Of a stretch of DNA of 64,000 nucleotides, positions 1 to 8,021 are shown one piece after another (within the stretch, counting starts at the first letter, position 1; each line of letters begins with the position of its first letter). The stretch covers positions 62,001-126,000 of the forward strand of contig NZ_JAUDBQ010000005.1 in the NCBI RefSeq assembly GCF_030372105.1, in the 5' to 3' direction. This DNA comes from Cellulomonas cellasea. GTDB taxonomy: Bacteria > Actinomycetota > Actinomycetes > Actinomycetales > Cellulomonadaceae. The notes beneath the pieces are model-generated. The model had not been told where the DNA came from, ran no database searches, and was given only the letters and a program-made list of their open reading frames with translations. Both the position numbers and the translations under genes were made by a program.

Positions 1-370
1 GCAGGGCAGCGGCGTCGACGAGAGGGATGCTCGACGGGGCGGGCGCCAGGGCGGCGGCGTCGACGGCGACGACCTCGGCCCAGGTGCCCATTCCCACGAC
101 GCCCGTGTAGCCGTACACCCGGTCACCGGGGCCGAAGCCGGTCACGCCCTCGCCGACGGCGATGACCTCGCCGGAGAGTTCTCCACCCATGACCTTGGGC
201 AGGTCGAGGGGGAAGACGGCCTTGAACTCGCCGGTGCGGGTGCGCTCGTCGGCGTGATTGACCCCGGACGCGGCCATCCGCACAAGGACCTCGTGCGGGG
301 CGGGCGTCGGCTCGGGCATCTCGACCGCCCGGAGCGGCTTTCCGTACGTCTCCAGGATGAAGGCCTGCAT
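1..370 (-). CDS. Zinc-type NADPH:quinone oxidoreductase, N-terminal part (runs off the left edge)
   Basis: The minus-strand frame opens with an ATG at 370 and stays open for 123 codons to the window edge. It begins MQAFILETYGKPLRAVEMPE and continues with the GroES-like fold typical of medium-chain quinone reductases (VLVRMAASGVNHADERTRTG, then GGELSGEVIAVGEGV and FGPGDRVYGYTG). Enzymes of this family reduce quinones or enones with NADPH in the cytoplasm. The Rossmann domain is outside the window. It is divergent from an HxlR regulator, a common arrangement for quinone- or aldehyde-responsive reductases, and probably its target. The exact substrate cannot be told. Confidence 0.85.
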   Translation of the reverse strand, partial: MQAFILETYGKPLRAVEMPEPTPAPHEVLVRMAASGVNHADERTRTGEFKAVFPLDLPKVMGGELSGEVIAVGEGVTGFGPGDRVYGYTGVVGMGTWAEVVAVDAAALAPAPSSIPLVDAAAL

Positions 371-401
371 CGTGCCTCCTCGGGCCGACCGATGCCAGCC
401 A

Positions 402-464
402 AGTAGTTGCATTGTGTTACTGCTCGATTCCAGCGTAGGGTGAGTGATCACGAAGTGCAACTAC
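402..464. promoter_or_regulatory. Palindromic operator region between quinone reductase and HxlR regulator
   Basis: The 108-base divergent gap contains GTAGTTGCA at 403-411 and its exact reverse complement TGCAACTAC at 456-464. The left arm is itself part of an AGTA-N12-TACT dyad (402-421). An 8-bp palindrome GTGATCAC lies at 444-451, between the arms. The region is less GC-rich than its flanks. HxlR-family proteins are dimers that bind such dyads in divergent promoters, so this is the likely site of autoregulation and control of the reductase. The sequence shows the dyads; the binding is inferred. Confidence 0.6.
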
Positions 465-478
465 CCGGATGGAGGGCG

Positions 479-886
479 ATGATCTCCGAACCGCGATCGT
501 CGTGCCCGATCAATCGCAGCCTGGAACTGCTCGGCGATCGGTGGAGCCTGCTGATCTTGCGTGACATCGCCTTGCACGACCGGCGGTCCTTCCGCGAACT
601 GCTCACCGGCAGTCAGGAGGGCATCAGTGCGCCTGTCTTGTCACGCCGCCTGGCCGACCTCGTCGATCAGGGCCTCCTGACGAAGGCCGAGACCACCCGT
701 GGCAAGCAGGGCAGATACTCGCTCACTGAACGCGGACTGGCGACGATGCCGCTGCTCGTCGAGCTCGCACACCTGGGAGGGCGACTCGACCCTTCCACCC
801 GCGCCCATGCGCCCGACATCGGCGATGCCCCCAGCGCGATCGAAGCGGCCGTCTCCGCCCTGCGCGCGGCGCACATCGGCGCCTGA
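479..886 (+). CDS. HxlR-family winged-helix transcriptional regulator
   Basis: A 135-residue protein of standard HxlR length. It has the family opening with a conserved Cys near residue 8 followed by LELLGDRWSLLILRDI, then a winged-helix region (FRELLTGSQEGISAPVLSRRLADLVDQGLL) and a YSLTERG wing. The N-terminal Cys is the redox- or electrophile-sensing residue in characterised members. The ATG at 479 is preferred because family homology begins here and GGAGGG stands just upstream; the frame is open further 5' to a TTG at 407. It probably represses the divergent reductase gene. Confidence 0.88.
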   Translation: MISEPRSSCPINRSLELLGDRWSLLILRDIALHDRRSFRELLTGSQEGISAPVLSRRLADLVDQGLLTKAETTRGKQGRYSLTERGLATMPLLVELAHLGGRLDPSTRAHAPDIGDAPSAIEAAVSALRAAHIGA

Positions 887-965
887 CGCGCGGCAGCGTC
901 TGTGCCGGCCATACAGAGCAACGGATCGATCACAGCTGATCGAACGCATCCAGAAGGCATCTGAG

Positions 966-1085
966 GTGGCCCGCATCATGGATCGGGAGTCGACACAGCT
1001 TGGGCCCACGCGTGTGCCGCAGCTGGTTGTCCCCGAGGTGAAGAAGAGGCGCAAGAAACAGAGTCAGCCGGACGGCGCGGCCTAG
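966..1085 (+). other. Possible small ORF or gene remnant ending in a lysine/arginine-rich tail
   Basis: After the HxlR stop, this frame reads as coding-like sequence with high third-position GC and ends ...[19 protein letters not shown]. There is no clear ribosome binding site, and candidate starts are GTG 966 or ATG 978. The upstream part of the frame runs back through the HxlR gene as a shadow, so this may be the 3' end of a lost gene. Its TAG stop (1083-1085) overlaps the TAG of the convergent ATPase gene on the other strand within the tetranucleotide CTAG. No family is recognised. Confidence 0.25.
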
Positions 1086-2746
1086 CCGACGCGGGCCAGC
1101 CGCCGCTCGCGCCGGGCAGCCTGCTCGGCCGGGTCGGGCACCGGCGCCGCGTCGAGCAGGGTGCGCGTGTAGTCGTGGGCCGGGTCGAGCAGCACCTGGC
1201 TGCGCCCGCCGAGCTCGACGATGCGGCCGCGGTGCATCACGGCGACGCGGTCGGCGAGCTCGTCGACGACTGCCAGGTCGTGGCTGACGAACAGGCACGC
1301 GAAGCGCAGCCGCTGCTGGATCTCCCGGAACAGCTCCAGCACGGTGGCCTGCACCGACACGTCCAGGGCCGAGGTGGGCTCGTCGGCGATGAGCAGCTCG
1401 GGGTCCAGGGCGATGGCGCGGGCGATGGCGACGCGCTGGCGTTGGCCGCCGGAGAGCTCGTGGGCGTAGCGGGTGGCCCAGGCGGCGGGCAGCTCCACGC
1501 TGTCCAGCAGGGACGCGACGCGCTGGGTGAGCGCCTCGCCGCGCAGCCCGGCGTGCACGCGCAGCGGCTCGCCGATGGACTCGCCGATCGTGTACCGGGG
1601 GTTCATCGACGAGGCGGGGTTCTGGAACACGACGCCGATGCGGCGGCGGGCCTTGCGCTCGGCGGCGCGGCTGCCGGCGCCGAGCCGCACGCCCACCACG
1701 TCGACAGTGCCGGAGGTCAGCGGCGCCAGGCCCAGCGCGCAGCGCCCCAGCGTCGACTTGCCCGATCCGGACTCGCCCACCAGGCCCAACATCTCGCCGG
1801 GCTGGATGTGCAGGGTGACGCCGTCCACGGCCCGCACGGGGCGGCCGCGCTGGCTGCGGTACTCGACGACCAGGTCCTCGACGGACAGCACGGGGCGCTC
1901 GCGGGCGTCCGCGGCGGACTCGCGCTCCGGGGCGCCGATGCGCGGCACCGCGGCGAGCAGCGTCTGGGTGTACGCGGCCTGCGGCGCCGAGAAGAGCGCT
2001 TGCACGGGGGCGGACTCCACGGCCTCGCCGTCGCGCATCACCACGACCCGATCCGCGAGGTCCGCGACGACTCCCATGTCGTGGGTGATGAGCACGATCG
2101 CGGCGGAGGTGCGGGCCCGCAGGCGGCGCAGCACGTCGAGCACCTCCTGCTGGACTGTCACGTCCAGCGCGGTGGTGGGCTCGTCGGCGACCAGCACCTC
2201 CGGGTCGCAGGCCAGGGCCATCGCGATCATCACGCGCTGGCACTGCCCGCCGGAGAGCTGGTGCGGGTAGAACTTCAGGCGCTCCGCCGGATCGGGCAGC
2301 TCGACCATGCGCAGCAGCTCGATGGCGCGCTCGCGGCGTTCGGCGCGCGTCAGGTGCGGCAGGTGGCGGCGCAGCATCTCGCGCAGCTGGAAGCCGATGG
2401 TGAAGACGGGGTCCAGGGCGCCGACGGGGTCCTGGAAGATCATCGCGATGCGCCGCCCGCGCACGCCGGACAGGGCGCCCGGGGCCATCGCCAGCAGATC
2501 CTCGCCGCCGAGCAGCGCACTGCCGGTGACCGTCGTGTTGCGGGGCAGCAGGCCCAGCAGCGCCATCGAGCTGACGGACTTGCCGGAGCCGGACTCGCCG
2601 ACGATGGCCAGCACCTCGCCCGGCATCAGGTCGTAGCTCAGGCCCCGCACGGCGTGCACGTCGGGGGAGCGGCCGCCGTCCACCCGGAACGTGACGTCGA
2701 GGTCCCGCACGGACAGCACGGGCGCGGCGGGGGTCGTCTCGGTCAC
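1082..2746 (-). CDS. Fused double ATPase of a peptide ABC transporter (DppD-DppF type)
   Basis: A 554-residue protein with two complete nucleotide-binding domains. The first has Walker A GESGSGKS (50-57), signature LSGGQCQR and Walker [14 protein letters not shown]. The second has [17 protein letters not shown] and [14 protein letters not shown]. Each half ends with the oligopeptide-permease C-terminal extension. It hydrolyses ATP to drive import through the permeases encoded upstream (5690-6622, 4780-5697). The GTG at 2744-2746 overlaps the regulator's TGA (GTGA) behind an AGGAGAG-type ribosome site. A longer frame upstream to 2860 lies within the regulator gene and is not real. Single-chain fusions of the two ATPases are common in actinobacteria. 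Confidence 0.93.
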   Translation of the reverse strand: MTETTPAAPVLSVRDLDVTFRVDGGRSPDVHAVRGLSYDLMPGEVLAIVGESGSGKSVSSMALLGLLPRNTTVTGSALLGGEDLLAMAPGALSGVRGRRIAMIFQDPVGALDPVFTIGFQLREMLRRHLPHLTRAERRERAIELLRMVELPDPAERLKFYPHQLSGGQCQRVMIAMALACDPEVLVADEPTTALDVTVQQEVLDVLRRLRARTSAAIVLITHDMGVVADLADRVVVMRDGEAVESAPVQALFSAPQAAYTQTLLAAVPRIGAPERESAADARERPVLSVEDLVVEYRSQRGRPVRAVDGVTLHIQPGEMLGLVGESGSGKSTLGRCALGLAPLTSGTVDVVGVRLGAGSRAAERKARRRIGVVFQNPASSMNPRYTIGESIGEPLRVHAGLRGEALTQRVASLLDSVELPAAWATRYAHELSGGQRQRVAIARAIALDPELLIADEPTSALDVSVQATVLELFREIQQRLRFACLFVSHDLAVVDELADRVAVMHRGRIVELGGRSQVLLDPAHDYTRTLLDAAPVPDPAEQAARRERRLARVG

Positions 2747-3303
2747 GGCTCTCCTCGGGTGGGCGCGGGCGCGGCGTCGGCGCTGTCCTCGTCGTCGGGG
2801 AGCGCGTCGCGGTACGCCTCCCAGTCGGCGAGCATCTTGCGGTGGTAGCCCGCCAGCCACGTCATGTAGTTGCGGGCGTTGGTGAGCCGGCGGCGGGGCG
2901 GGTGGTCGTCGTCGGAGTCGAGCGTCGCGAAGCCGGTGGTGATCGCGTCGGAGAGCCGCACCAGGTAGGCGCGCTCCCCGGCGAGGAAGCCGCCCCAGAT
3001 GTCGTCCTCGACGCGGAAGTAGTGGCTGCGGTCGCCGGGGATCATGTGCCGCTTGAGGAAGCCCGCGTCGCAGAGCCGCCGGGTGGACGTGGACACTGCG
3101 CCGGCGCTCGCGCGCAGCAGCGAGCCGATCTGCGCGCTCGACAGGTACGGCACGTCGATGATCATCAGCAGCCCGATGACCCTGCCCTCCATGCGGGTGC
3201 TGTGCATCCCCTCCCAGGCGAGCCCGAACTCCTCGACGAAGCGTTGTGACGCCTCGTCGAGGGTGGGCTGCTGGGAGGTCGCGGAGGGTGTCGTCTCTGT
3301 CAC
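2743..3303 (-). CDS. GbsR/MarR-family transcriptional regulator inside the peptide operon
   Basis: A 186-residue protein with a central winged helix: GRVIGLLMIIDVPYLSSAQIGSLLRASAGAVSTSTRRL is the DNA-recognition part. A long C-terminal helical region contains MTWLAGYHRKMLADWEAYRD, as in actinobacterial GbsR-like regulators. The start GTG overlaps the stop of the serine hydrolase gene by four bases and is preceded by AAGGTGAG. Both ends overlap neighbours, so it is co-translated with the transporter genes and is probably an autoregulator that senses an imported peptide or product. The ligand is unknown. Confidence 0.82.
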   Translation of the reverse strand: MTETTPSATSQQPTLDEASQRFVEEFGLAWEGMHSTRMEGRVIGLLMIIDVPYLSSAQIGSLLRASAGAVSTSTRRLCDAGFLKRHMIPGDRSHYFRVEDDIWGGFLAGERAYLVRLSDAITTGFATLDSDDDHPPRRRLTNARNYMTWLAGYHRKMLADWEAYRDALPDDEDSADAAPAPTRGEP

Positions 3304-4733
3304 ACGCTCACCTTAGAAGTGGCGACATGCAGCATGGAGGGCCGTCGCCGCAGGAACTCCTCGACCGGCCAGCTCGTCATCCCGCCGAAGCGCACCGACG
3401 CGATGGAGCCGTCGGCCGCGCGCTCCAGGCGCACCAACTCGCCGGAGCCGCCGAAGCCGGTCTGGGGATGGATGCGCAGCGTGTCGGGGCCGACGACCTC
3501 GAGCTCCTCGAAGGCGCCCAGCGGATCGGCCAGAGAGGGACGCAGCGCGACGACGCGCCCACCGAGCACCGTGAGGTCGAGCAGTCCCCACAGGTTCGCG
3601 AAGCGGCCGGTGTACGACTCCAGCGGGGGCAGGCCGTCGGGGTGGGCGGCCGGGGTGTGGCCGGGGCGCGGGGCGAGGGCCGCGTCGATGAGCTTGACCA
3701 GGGCGGTGGCGATCTGGTCGGCCGGGCCGTCCACCGCGTTGGTCAGGACGCTCACCACGAGCTTGTCCTTCGGGTCGATGTAGGTGCGCGTGATGTGGCC
3801 CGGGTAGCCGCCCGAGTGCCCGATCATCGGCCGGTCGCCGACCTTGCGGACCTCCATGCCGACCCCGTACCGGCCGACCTCCTCGCCGTACGCGGACACC
3901 ACCGACTCGAGCCGCTGCATGAGCCGCTTGGAGTCGTCGCTGAGCAGGCGGGTGTCGCCGAACCAGTGCGCGGCGCCGTACTCGGTGAGCTCGGACGCGG
4001 TGGAGTAGAAGCCCGTGGCGGCGGCCATCACGCGGGTGTCCACATGCTCGATGACGTCGCGCTCGTTCGTGCCGAACAGCAGCGCGGTGTGCCCGGCGGC
4101 GTACTCGTCGGCCCGCGCCGGGTCGTACTCGGCGCCCGTGCGGGTCAGGCCCAGCGGCTCGACGATGTGCGTGCGCGTGTACTCGTCGAAGGTCTGCCCG
4201 CTGACCGCCTCGATCGCGAGGCCCAGCAGCGAGTACCCGACGTTCGAGTAGTGGAAGTGCTCGTTGCGGGCGTAGATCCGGCCGTCGGCCACGATGTCCG
4301 CGATGAGGGTCGCGCGGTCCGGGAACGGGTACTCGAGCTGCCAGAAGTCGGCGTGCACGCCGTCCCGGATCACGCCCGACTGGTGGCCCAGCAGCTCGCG
4401 GATGGTCGCGGCGGCGATGGGGGAGCCGCCCTCGACGAGCTCGGGGACGTACTGGCCGATGGGGTCGTCGAGCCGGATCTTGCCCGCCTCCACGAGCTGC
4501 ATCACCGAGGTGCCCGCGAACGTCTTGGAGTGCGACGCGATGCGGAACAGGTGGTCGGTGCGCAGCGGGGTCCCCGTGACGGCGTCCGCGACGCCGACGG
4601 CGAGGTCGAGCACGAGCTCGTCGCCCGAGCGGATCGCGACCTGCACGCCGGGCACCCGCTGGTGCAGGGCCTGCGCCTCGACGAACTGGGCGAGGTACCC
4701 GGCGGCGGCGCGGATCGTCTCGGTCTGGGTCAT
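3300..4733 (-). CDS. Serine hydrolase, beta-lactamase/D-peptidase family (MEROPS S12-like)
   Basis: A 477-residue protein with all three active-site motifs of the class C beta-lactamase/PBP fold: SHSK (Ser67, Lys70), YSN (Tyr162-Asn164) and HSGG in GHSGGYPGH near residue 310. No signal peptide is visible, so it should act in the cytoplasm, unlike true beta-lactamases. A C-terminal extension after about residue 365 resembles the accessory domain of D-aminopeptidases. Lying between permease and regulator genes of a peptide transporter, it probably trims imported peptides, possibly with D-residues. The ATG at 4733 is chosen over the GTG at 4742, which has no properly spaced ribosome site. Confidence 0.85.
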   Translation of the reverse strand: MTQTETIRAAAGYLAQFVEAQALHQRVPGVQVAIRSGDELVLDLAVGVADAVTGTPLRTDHLFRIASHSKTFAGTSVMQLVEAGKIRLDDPIGQYVPELVEGGSPIAAATIRELLGHQSGVIRDGVHADFWQLEYPFPDRATLIADIVADGRIYARNEHFHYSNVGYSLLGLAIEAVSGQTFDEYTRTHIVEPLGLTRTGAEYDPARADEYAAGHTALLFGTNERDVIEHVDTRVMAAATGFYSTASELTEYGAAHWFGDTRLLSDDSKRLMQRLESVVSAYGEEVGRYGVGMEVRKVGDRPMIGHSGGYPGHITRTYIDPKDKLVVSVLTNAVDGPADQIATALVKLIDAALAPRPGHTPAAHPDGLPPLESYTGRFANLWGLLDLTVLGGRVVALRPSLADPLGAFEELEVVGPDTLRIHPQTGFGGSGELVRLERAADGSIASVRFGGMTSWPVEEFLRRRPSMLHVATSKVSV

Positions 4734-4779
4734 GGGAAGCACGCTCCGGGGGTTCGGGGTGGGGGCCGGCCGGCTGTGG

Positions 4780-5697
4780 TCAGCGGCCCTTGGGGTCGAG
4801 GGTGTCGCGCAGGATGTCGCCGAGGGTGATCATCGCCAGCACCGTCACGGTGAGGAACAGGCTAGGGAAGATCAGCATGTGCGGGGCCGTTTGGAAGTAG
4901 GCCTGTGCGCTGGACAGTTGCAGCCCCCACGAGATCGACGGGGCTCGCAGCCCCAGGCCGAGGAACGTCAGGGTCGACTCCGAGACGATCACCGCCCCGA
5001 CGCTGATGGTGGCGACGGCCAGCACCGGGCCGATCGAGTTGGGCAGCACGTACCGGGTGATGATGCGGGCGTCCGACAGGCCCATCGCGCGGGCGGCGTC
5101 CACATAGTCGGCGCCCCGCACCGAGCGCACCGAGCTGCGCACCAGGCGGGCCATCGTCGGCCAGGAGAACAGCGCGAGGACCAGCGCGACGGTGACGGTG
5201 GAGCGCGAGCCGACACTCGTCAGCACGACGACGGCGCCCAGCAGGAACGGGAACCCGAGGAACACGTCGGTCAGCCGCGAGATGAGCCGGTCCGCCCAGC
5301 CGCCGCGGTACCCGGCGAGGGTGCCGAGCACCAGGGAGACGGCCAGCGCGACCCCGGTGCACAGCAGCCCCACGCTCAGGGAGTTCCGCGTGCCGAAGAT
5401 GACGTTCGCGTACACGTCACAGCCCTGCAGGTCGGTGCCGAACACGTGCTCGCCGCCCGGGCGCAGGGCGCTGTCGGTCAGCTGGCACGCGCGCGGGTCG
5501 GGTTGGCCGAACCAGCCGGCGAAGAACGACGGGAACAGCGCGATGAGGCCCAGCACGCCCAGCACCGACGAGCAAATCCAGAACAGCGGCCGACGGCGCA
5601 GCGTGCGCCACACCGAGCGGTGCGCGCCGTGCTCGACGGGCTCGGCGGGCTCAGCAGTGGGGGCCGCCGTCTCGGTGGCGGCGACGAGCTCACTCAT
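4780..5697 (-). CDS. Peptide ABC transporter permease (DppC type)
   Basis: A 305-residue inner-membrane protein. A cytoplasmic N-terminus is followed by a first membrane segment (about 37-57), a periplasmic-side loop with paired cysteines (RACQLTD, LQGCDVY), and a five-helix permease core. The EAA loop is DYVDAARAMGLSDARIITRY followed by VLPN, the contact site for the ATPase. It pairs with the DppB-type permease upstream, whose last 8 bases overlap its start, and with the fused ATPase at 1082-2746. The loop before the first core helix is the usual DppC feature. Confidence 0.93.
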   Translation of the reverse strand: MSELVAATETAAPTAEPAEPVEHGAHRSVWRTLRRRPLFWICSSVLGVLGLIALFPSFFAGWFGQPDPRACQLTDSALRPGGEHVFGTDLQGCDVYANVIFGTRNSLSVGLLCTGVALAVSLVLGTLAGYRGGWADRLISRLTDVFLGFPFLLGAVVVLTSVGSRSTVTVALVLALFSWPTMARLVRSSVRSVRGADYVDAARAMGLSDARIITRYVLPNSIGPVLAVATISVGAVIVSESTLTFLGLGLRAPSISWGLQLSSAQAYFQTAPHMLIFPSLFLTVTVLAMITLGDILRDTLDPKGR

Positions 5698-6622
5698 GGC
5701 GGATCCTCGGGTCGAGCACCGTGTGCAGCAGGTCGACGATCATGTTCGTCACCAGGAACACGATGATGAGCGCGGTGGACACCCCCACGACAGTGGGGCC
5801 CTCATGCGCGCGGATGGCCTGGAAGAGCATCTGCCCGACGCCGGGCAGGTTGAACACGCCCTCGATGACGACGGTGCCGCCCAGCAGGTAGCCGAGGTCG
5901 ATCGCCAGGTAGGTGAGCACCGGGATCGCGGAGTTGCGCATGACGTGCACCCCGACCACCTGGCGGCGCGGCAGGCCCTTGGCCCACAGCGTGCGCACGT
6001 AGTCGGAGTGCAGCGCGTCGACCACGGAGCCGCGCATCAGCCGGGCCACAGACGCCAGCCCGAAGATCGCCACGCAGAACGCGGGCAGCAGGTACGCGGT
6101 GGGCCAGCCGGTGGACGTGCCCGCCACCGGGAACCAGCCGAGCTTGACGCCGAACACGAGCTGCGCGGACACGGCCACTACGAACACCGGGATCGACGAG
6201 GCGAGGATGGTGCCCGCGAGCACCAGGTTGTCGCCGATGCGGCCGCGGCGCAGGCCGGCGAAGAGGCCGAGCGCGATGCCCAGCACCACCTCGATGCCCC
6301 AGGCCGTGAGCGCCAGCGTGGCCGTCACGGGCCATCGGGCCGCCATCTTCTCCCCGACGGACTGGCCGGTGAAGTTGGTGCCCAGGTCGCCCTGCAGCAG
6401 GCCGCCCATGTAGTGCAGGTACTGCTGCCACACCGGCAGGTCCAGGTGGTACCTCTCCCGCAGCGCCGCCACGACGTTCGCCGGCAGGGGGCGATCGCCG
6501 CCCAGGGCCGCGATCGGGTCACCGGGGAGGGTGAACACCATCGCGTAGATGATGAACGTGACCCCCACGAACACCAGCGCCAGCTCGGCGAACCGGCGCG
6601 TGAGGTGCCGCGCGGCAGTCAT
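5690..6622 (-). CDS. Peptide ABC transporter permease (DppB type)
   Basis: A 310-residue protein with the DppB hallmarks: an N-terminal membrane helix, FTLPGDPIAALGG, the conserved GDLGTNFTG loop, and an EAA loop at DYVRTLWAKGLPRRQVVGVH. The end PGVGQMLFQAI...RDPR-like tail (DPRIRHE) is typical. The ATG at 6620-6622 forms an ATGA overlap with the carboxypeptidase stop, which rejects the much longer frame running upstream through that gene. It forms the translocation pore with the DppC-type partner. Confidence 0.93.
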   Translation of the reverse strand: MTAARHLTRRFAELALVFVGVTFIIYAMVFTLPGDPIAALGGDRPLPANVVAALRERYHLDLPVWQQYLHYMGGLLQGDLGTNFTGQSVGEKMAARWPVTATLALTAWGIEVVLGIALGLFAGLRRGRIGDNLVLAGTILASSIPVFVVAVSAQLVFGVKLGWFPVAGTSTGWPTAYLLPAFCVAIFGLASVARLMRGSVVDALHSDYVRTLWAKGLPRRQVVGVHVMRNSAIPVLTYLAIDLGYLLGGTVVIEGVFNLPGVGQMLFQAIRAHEGPTVVGVSTALIIVFLVTNMIVDLLHTVLDPRIRHE

Positions 6623-8016
6623 CCGGCGTCCTCCTCGCGGGCCGCCAGGCAGCGGGCCAAGGCCAGCGCGGCGCCGAGCTGCACGCCGACCAGCCGGTTC
6701 ACGTCCAGCACCTCGAGGCCTTCGACGGCGTCCGCCTCGGCGGTCCAGGCGTCGTACACCTCCGCCATCCGCTCGCGCAGCCGCCGCACGCGCGCTGTCG
6801 CGGTGCCGGCTGCCACCTCGGCGTCGAGCGCGCGCAGCAGCATGCCGCCGTAGCGCAGCCGGAAGCAGCGCACCAGGTCGTCGTTGCTGAACACCTCGGC
6901 GACGGTGGCGGGCCTGTCGCACTCGGGCCGCTCGGCGCGCATCCGCTCATGGCCGCCGATCACGGACATCATCGGCACGAACGCCTCGCTGGCCCGCAGG
7001 AACGGGCTGCGGATGGTGAGGTCTGGGGCGGCCTCGTCGAGGATGCCCCCGAGCACGGCGCCCATCTCTTCCAGCCCGGCGGCCTTGGCCAGCACCACGT
7101 CCCGGTAGGCCGTGTCAGTGGCGGTGTCGTCGTCGGCAGCGGGGTGCGACCAGTAGGGCAGCTCCGCCACCAGCGAGACGGTGCCGTGCCTCGACGCGTA
7201 CGCGCTGGACGACTCCCCGCCCACCGACCCCGTGGGGTCGACGCCGAGCTCCTCGAGGTAGTCGTACTCCCCGGCGGTGGACAGCATGCCGAACACGGCG
7301 GGCGCGATGGCCTGCAGCGCGGGGGACTCCGGCTCACCGGTGTCCAGCGGCAGGCCCAGCCCGGCCGGGATGGCGTGCAGGGCCTCGACGGCGCCGGGCA
7401 CGTCCTCGCTGAGGTAGTAGTAGACGCCGCCCAGCTCCGCGTTGTGCAGCGACACCATCATCTGCGGCTTGACCTCGTCGATCACCCGCATGAGCGCCTG
7501 CGTCTCGGGGAGCACCTGGTCGAACCAGGCGTCCTTGTGCGCGAAGGGGAAGGTCCACTCGACCTGCTCATTGGGCGCCGGGCGGTAGAACTGGCGCGCG
7601 TACACGGTGCGCCGCGTCGGGTCGCCGTACCAGCCCTCGTTGAGCCGGGTGCCGTCGGGGTCGATGCACGGGATCAGGTGCCAGGTGGCGTCGAAGGACT
7701 CGCGCAGCGCGTCGTCGTCGCACAGCAGCGCCGCCAGGTGCTGGAGCATCCGGAAGCCGATGGGCTCGTTCGGGTGCACGCCGGCGAACAGCAGGTGCTG
7801 TCGGCGCCCGTGGCCGATGCTGACCATCGGGATCGGCTCGCCGAGCCGCGAGGTGCCGATGCGCCGTGACGAGGCGATGCCCGGATGCGCCGCGACGAGG
7901 TCGTCGAAGGACGCCAGGAGCGCGTCGACGGTGGGGAAGTCGTGCATGGGGGGGACCTGGTGGGTCCGCCCGAGGATGTCCTCGAGCGAACCCACCGCGG
8001 TGGTGCTGGTGCTCAT
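6619..8016 (-). CDS. M14-family zinc carboxypeptidase (cytoplasmic)
   Basis: A 465-residue protein with the zinc site of the M14 peptidases: His81 and Glu84 in GVHPNEPIG, His191 in SLHNAELGG, and the catalytic Glu285 in SLVAELPYW. No signal peptide is present. Such enzymes remove C-terminal residues from peptides or hydrolyse related amides. It sits between the binding-protein gene and the permease genes, so it probably processes the transporter's cargo after import. The S12 hydrolase three genes downstream may act on the same substrate. The combination suggests dedicated use of one class of peptide. Confidence 0.87.
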   Translation of the reverse strand: MSTSTTAVGSLEDILGRTHQVPPMHDFPTVDALLASFDDLVAAHPGIASSRRIGTSRLGEPIPMVSIGHGRRQHLLFAGVHPNEPIGFRMLQHLAALLCDDDALRESFDATWHLIPCIDPDGTRLNEGWYGDPTRRTVYARQFYRPAPNEQVEWTFPFAHKDAWFDQVLPETQALMRVIDEVKPQMMVSLHNAELGGVYYYLSEDVPGAVEALHAIPAGLGLPLDTGEPESPALQAIAPAVFGMLSTAGEYDYLEELGVDPTGSVGGESSSAYASRHGTVSLVAELPYWSHPAADDDTATDTAYRDVVLAKAAGLEEMGAVLGGILDEAAPDLTIRSPFLRASEAFVPMMSVIGGHERMRAERPECDRPATVAEVFSNDDLVRCFRLRYGGMLLRALDAEVAAGTATARVRRLRERMAEVYDAWTAEADAVEGLEVLDVNRLVGVQLGAALALARCLAAREEDAG

Positions 8017-8021
8017 GGTGC

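Noticed and set aside
1175-2848. Long plus-strand ORF (557 codons) opposite the fused ATPase gene
   Set aside because: It is the GC-rich antisense shadow of a gene with clear Walker motifs; its translation is low-complexity Ala/Arg/Gly/His with no recognisable domain.
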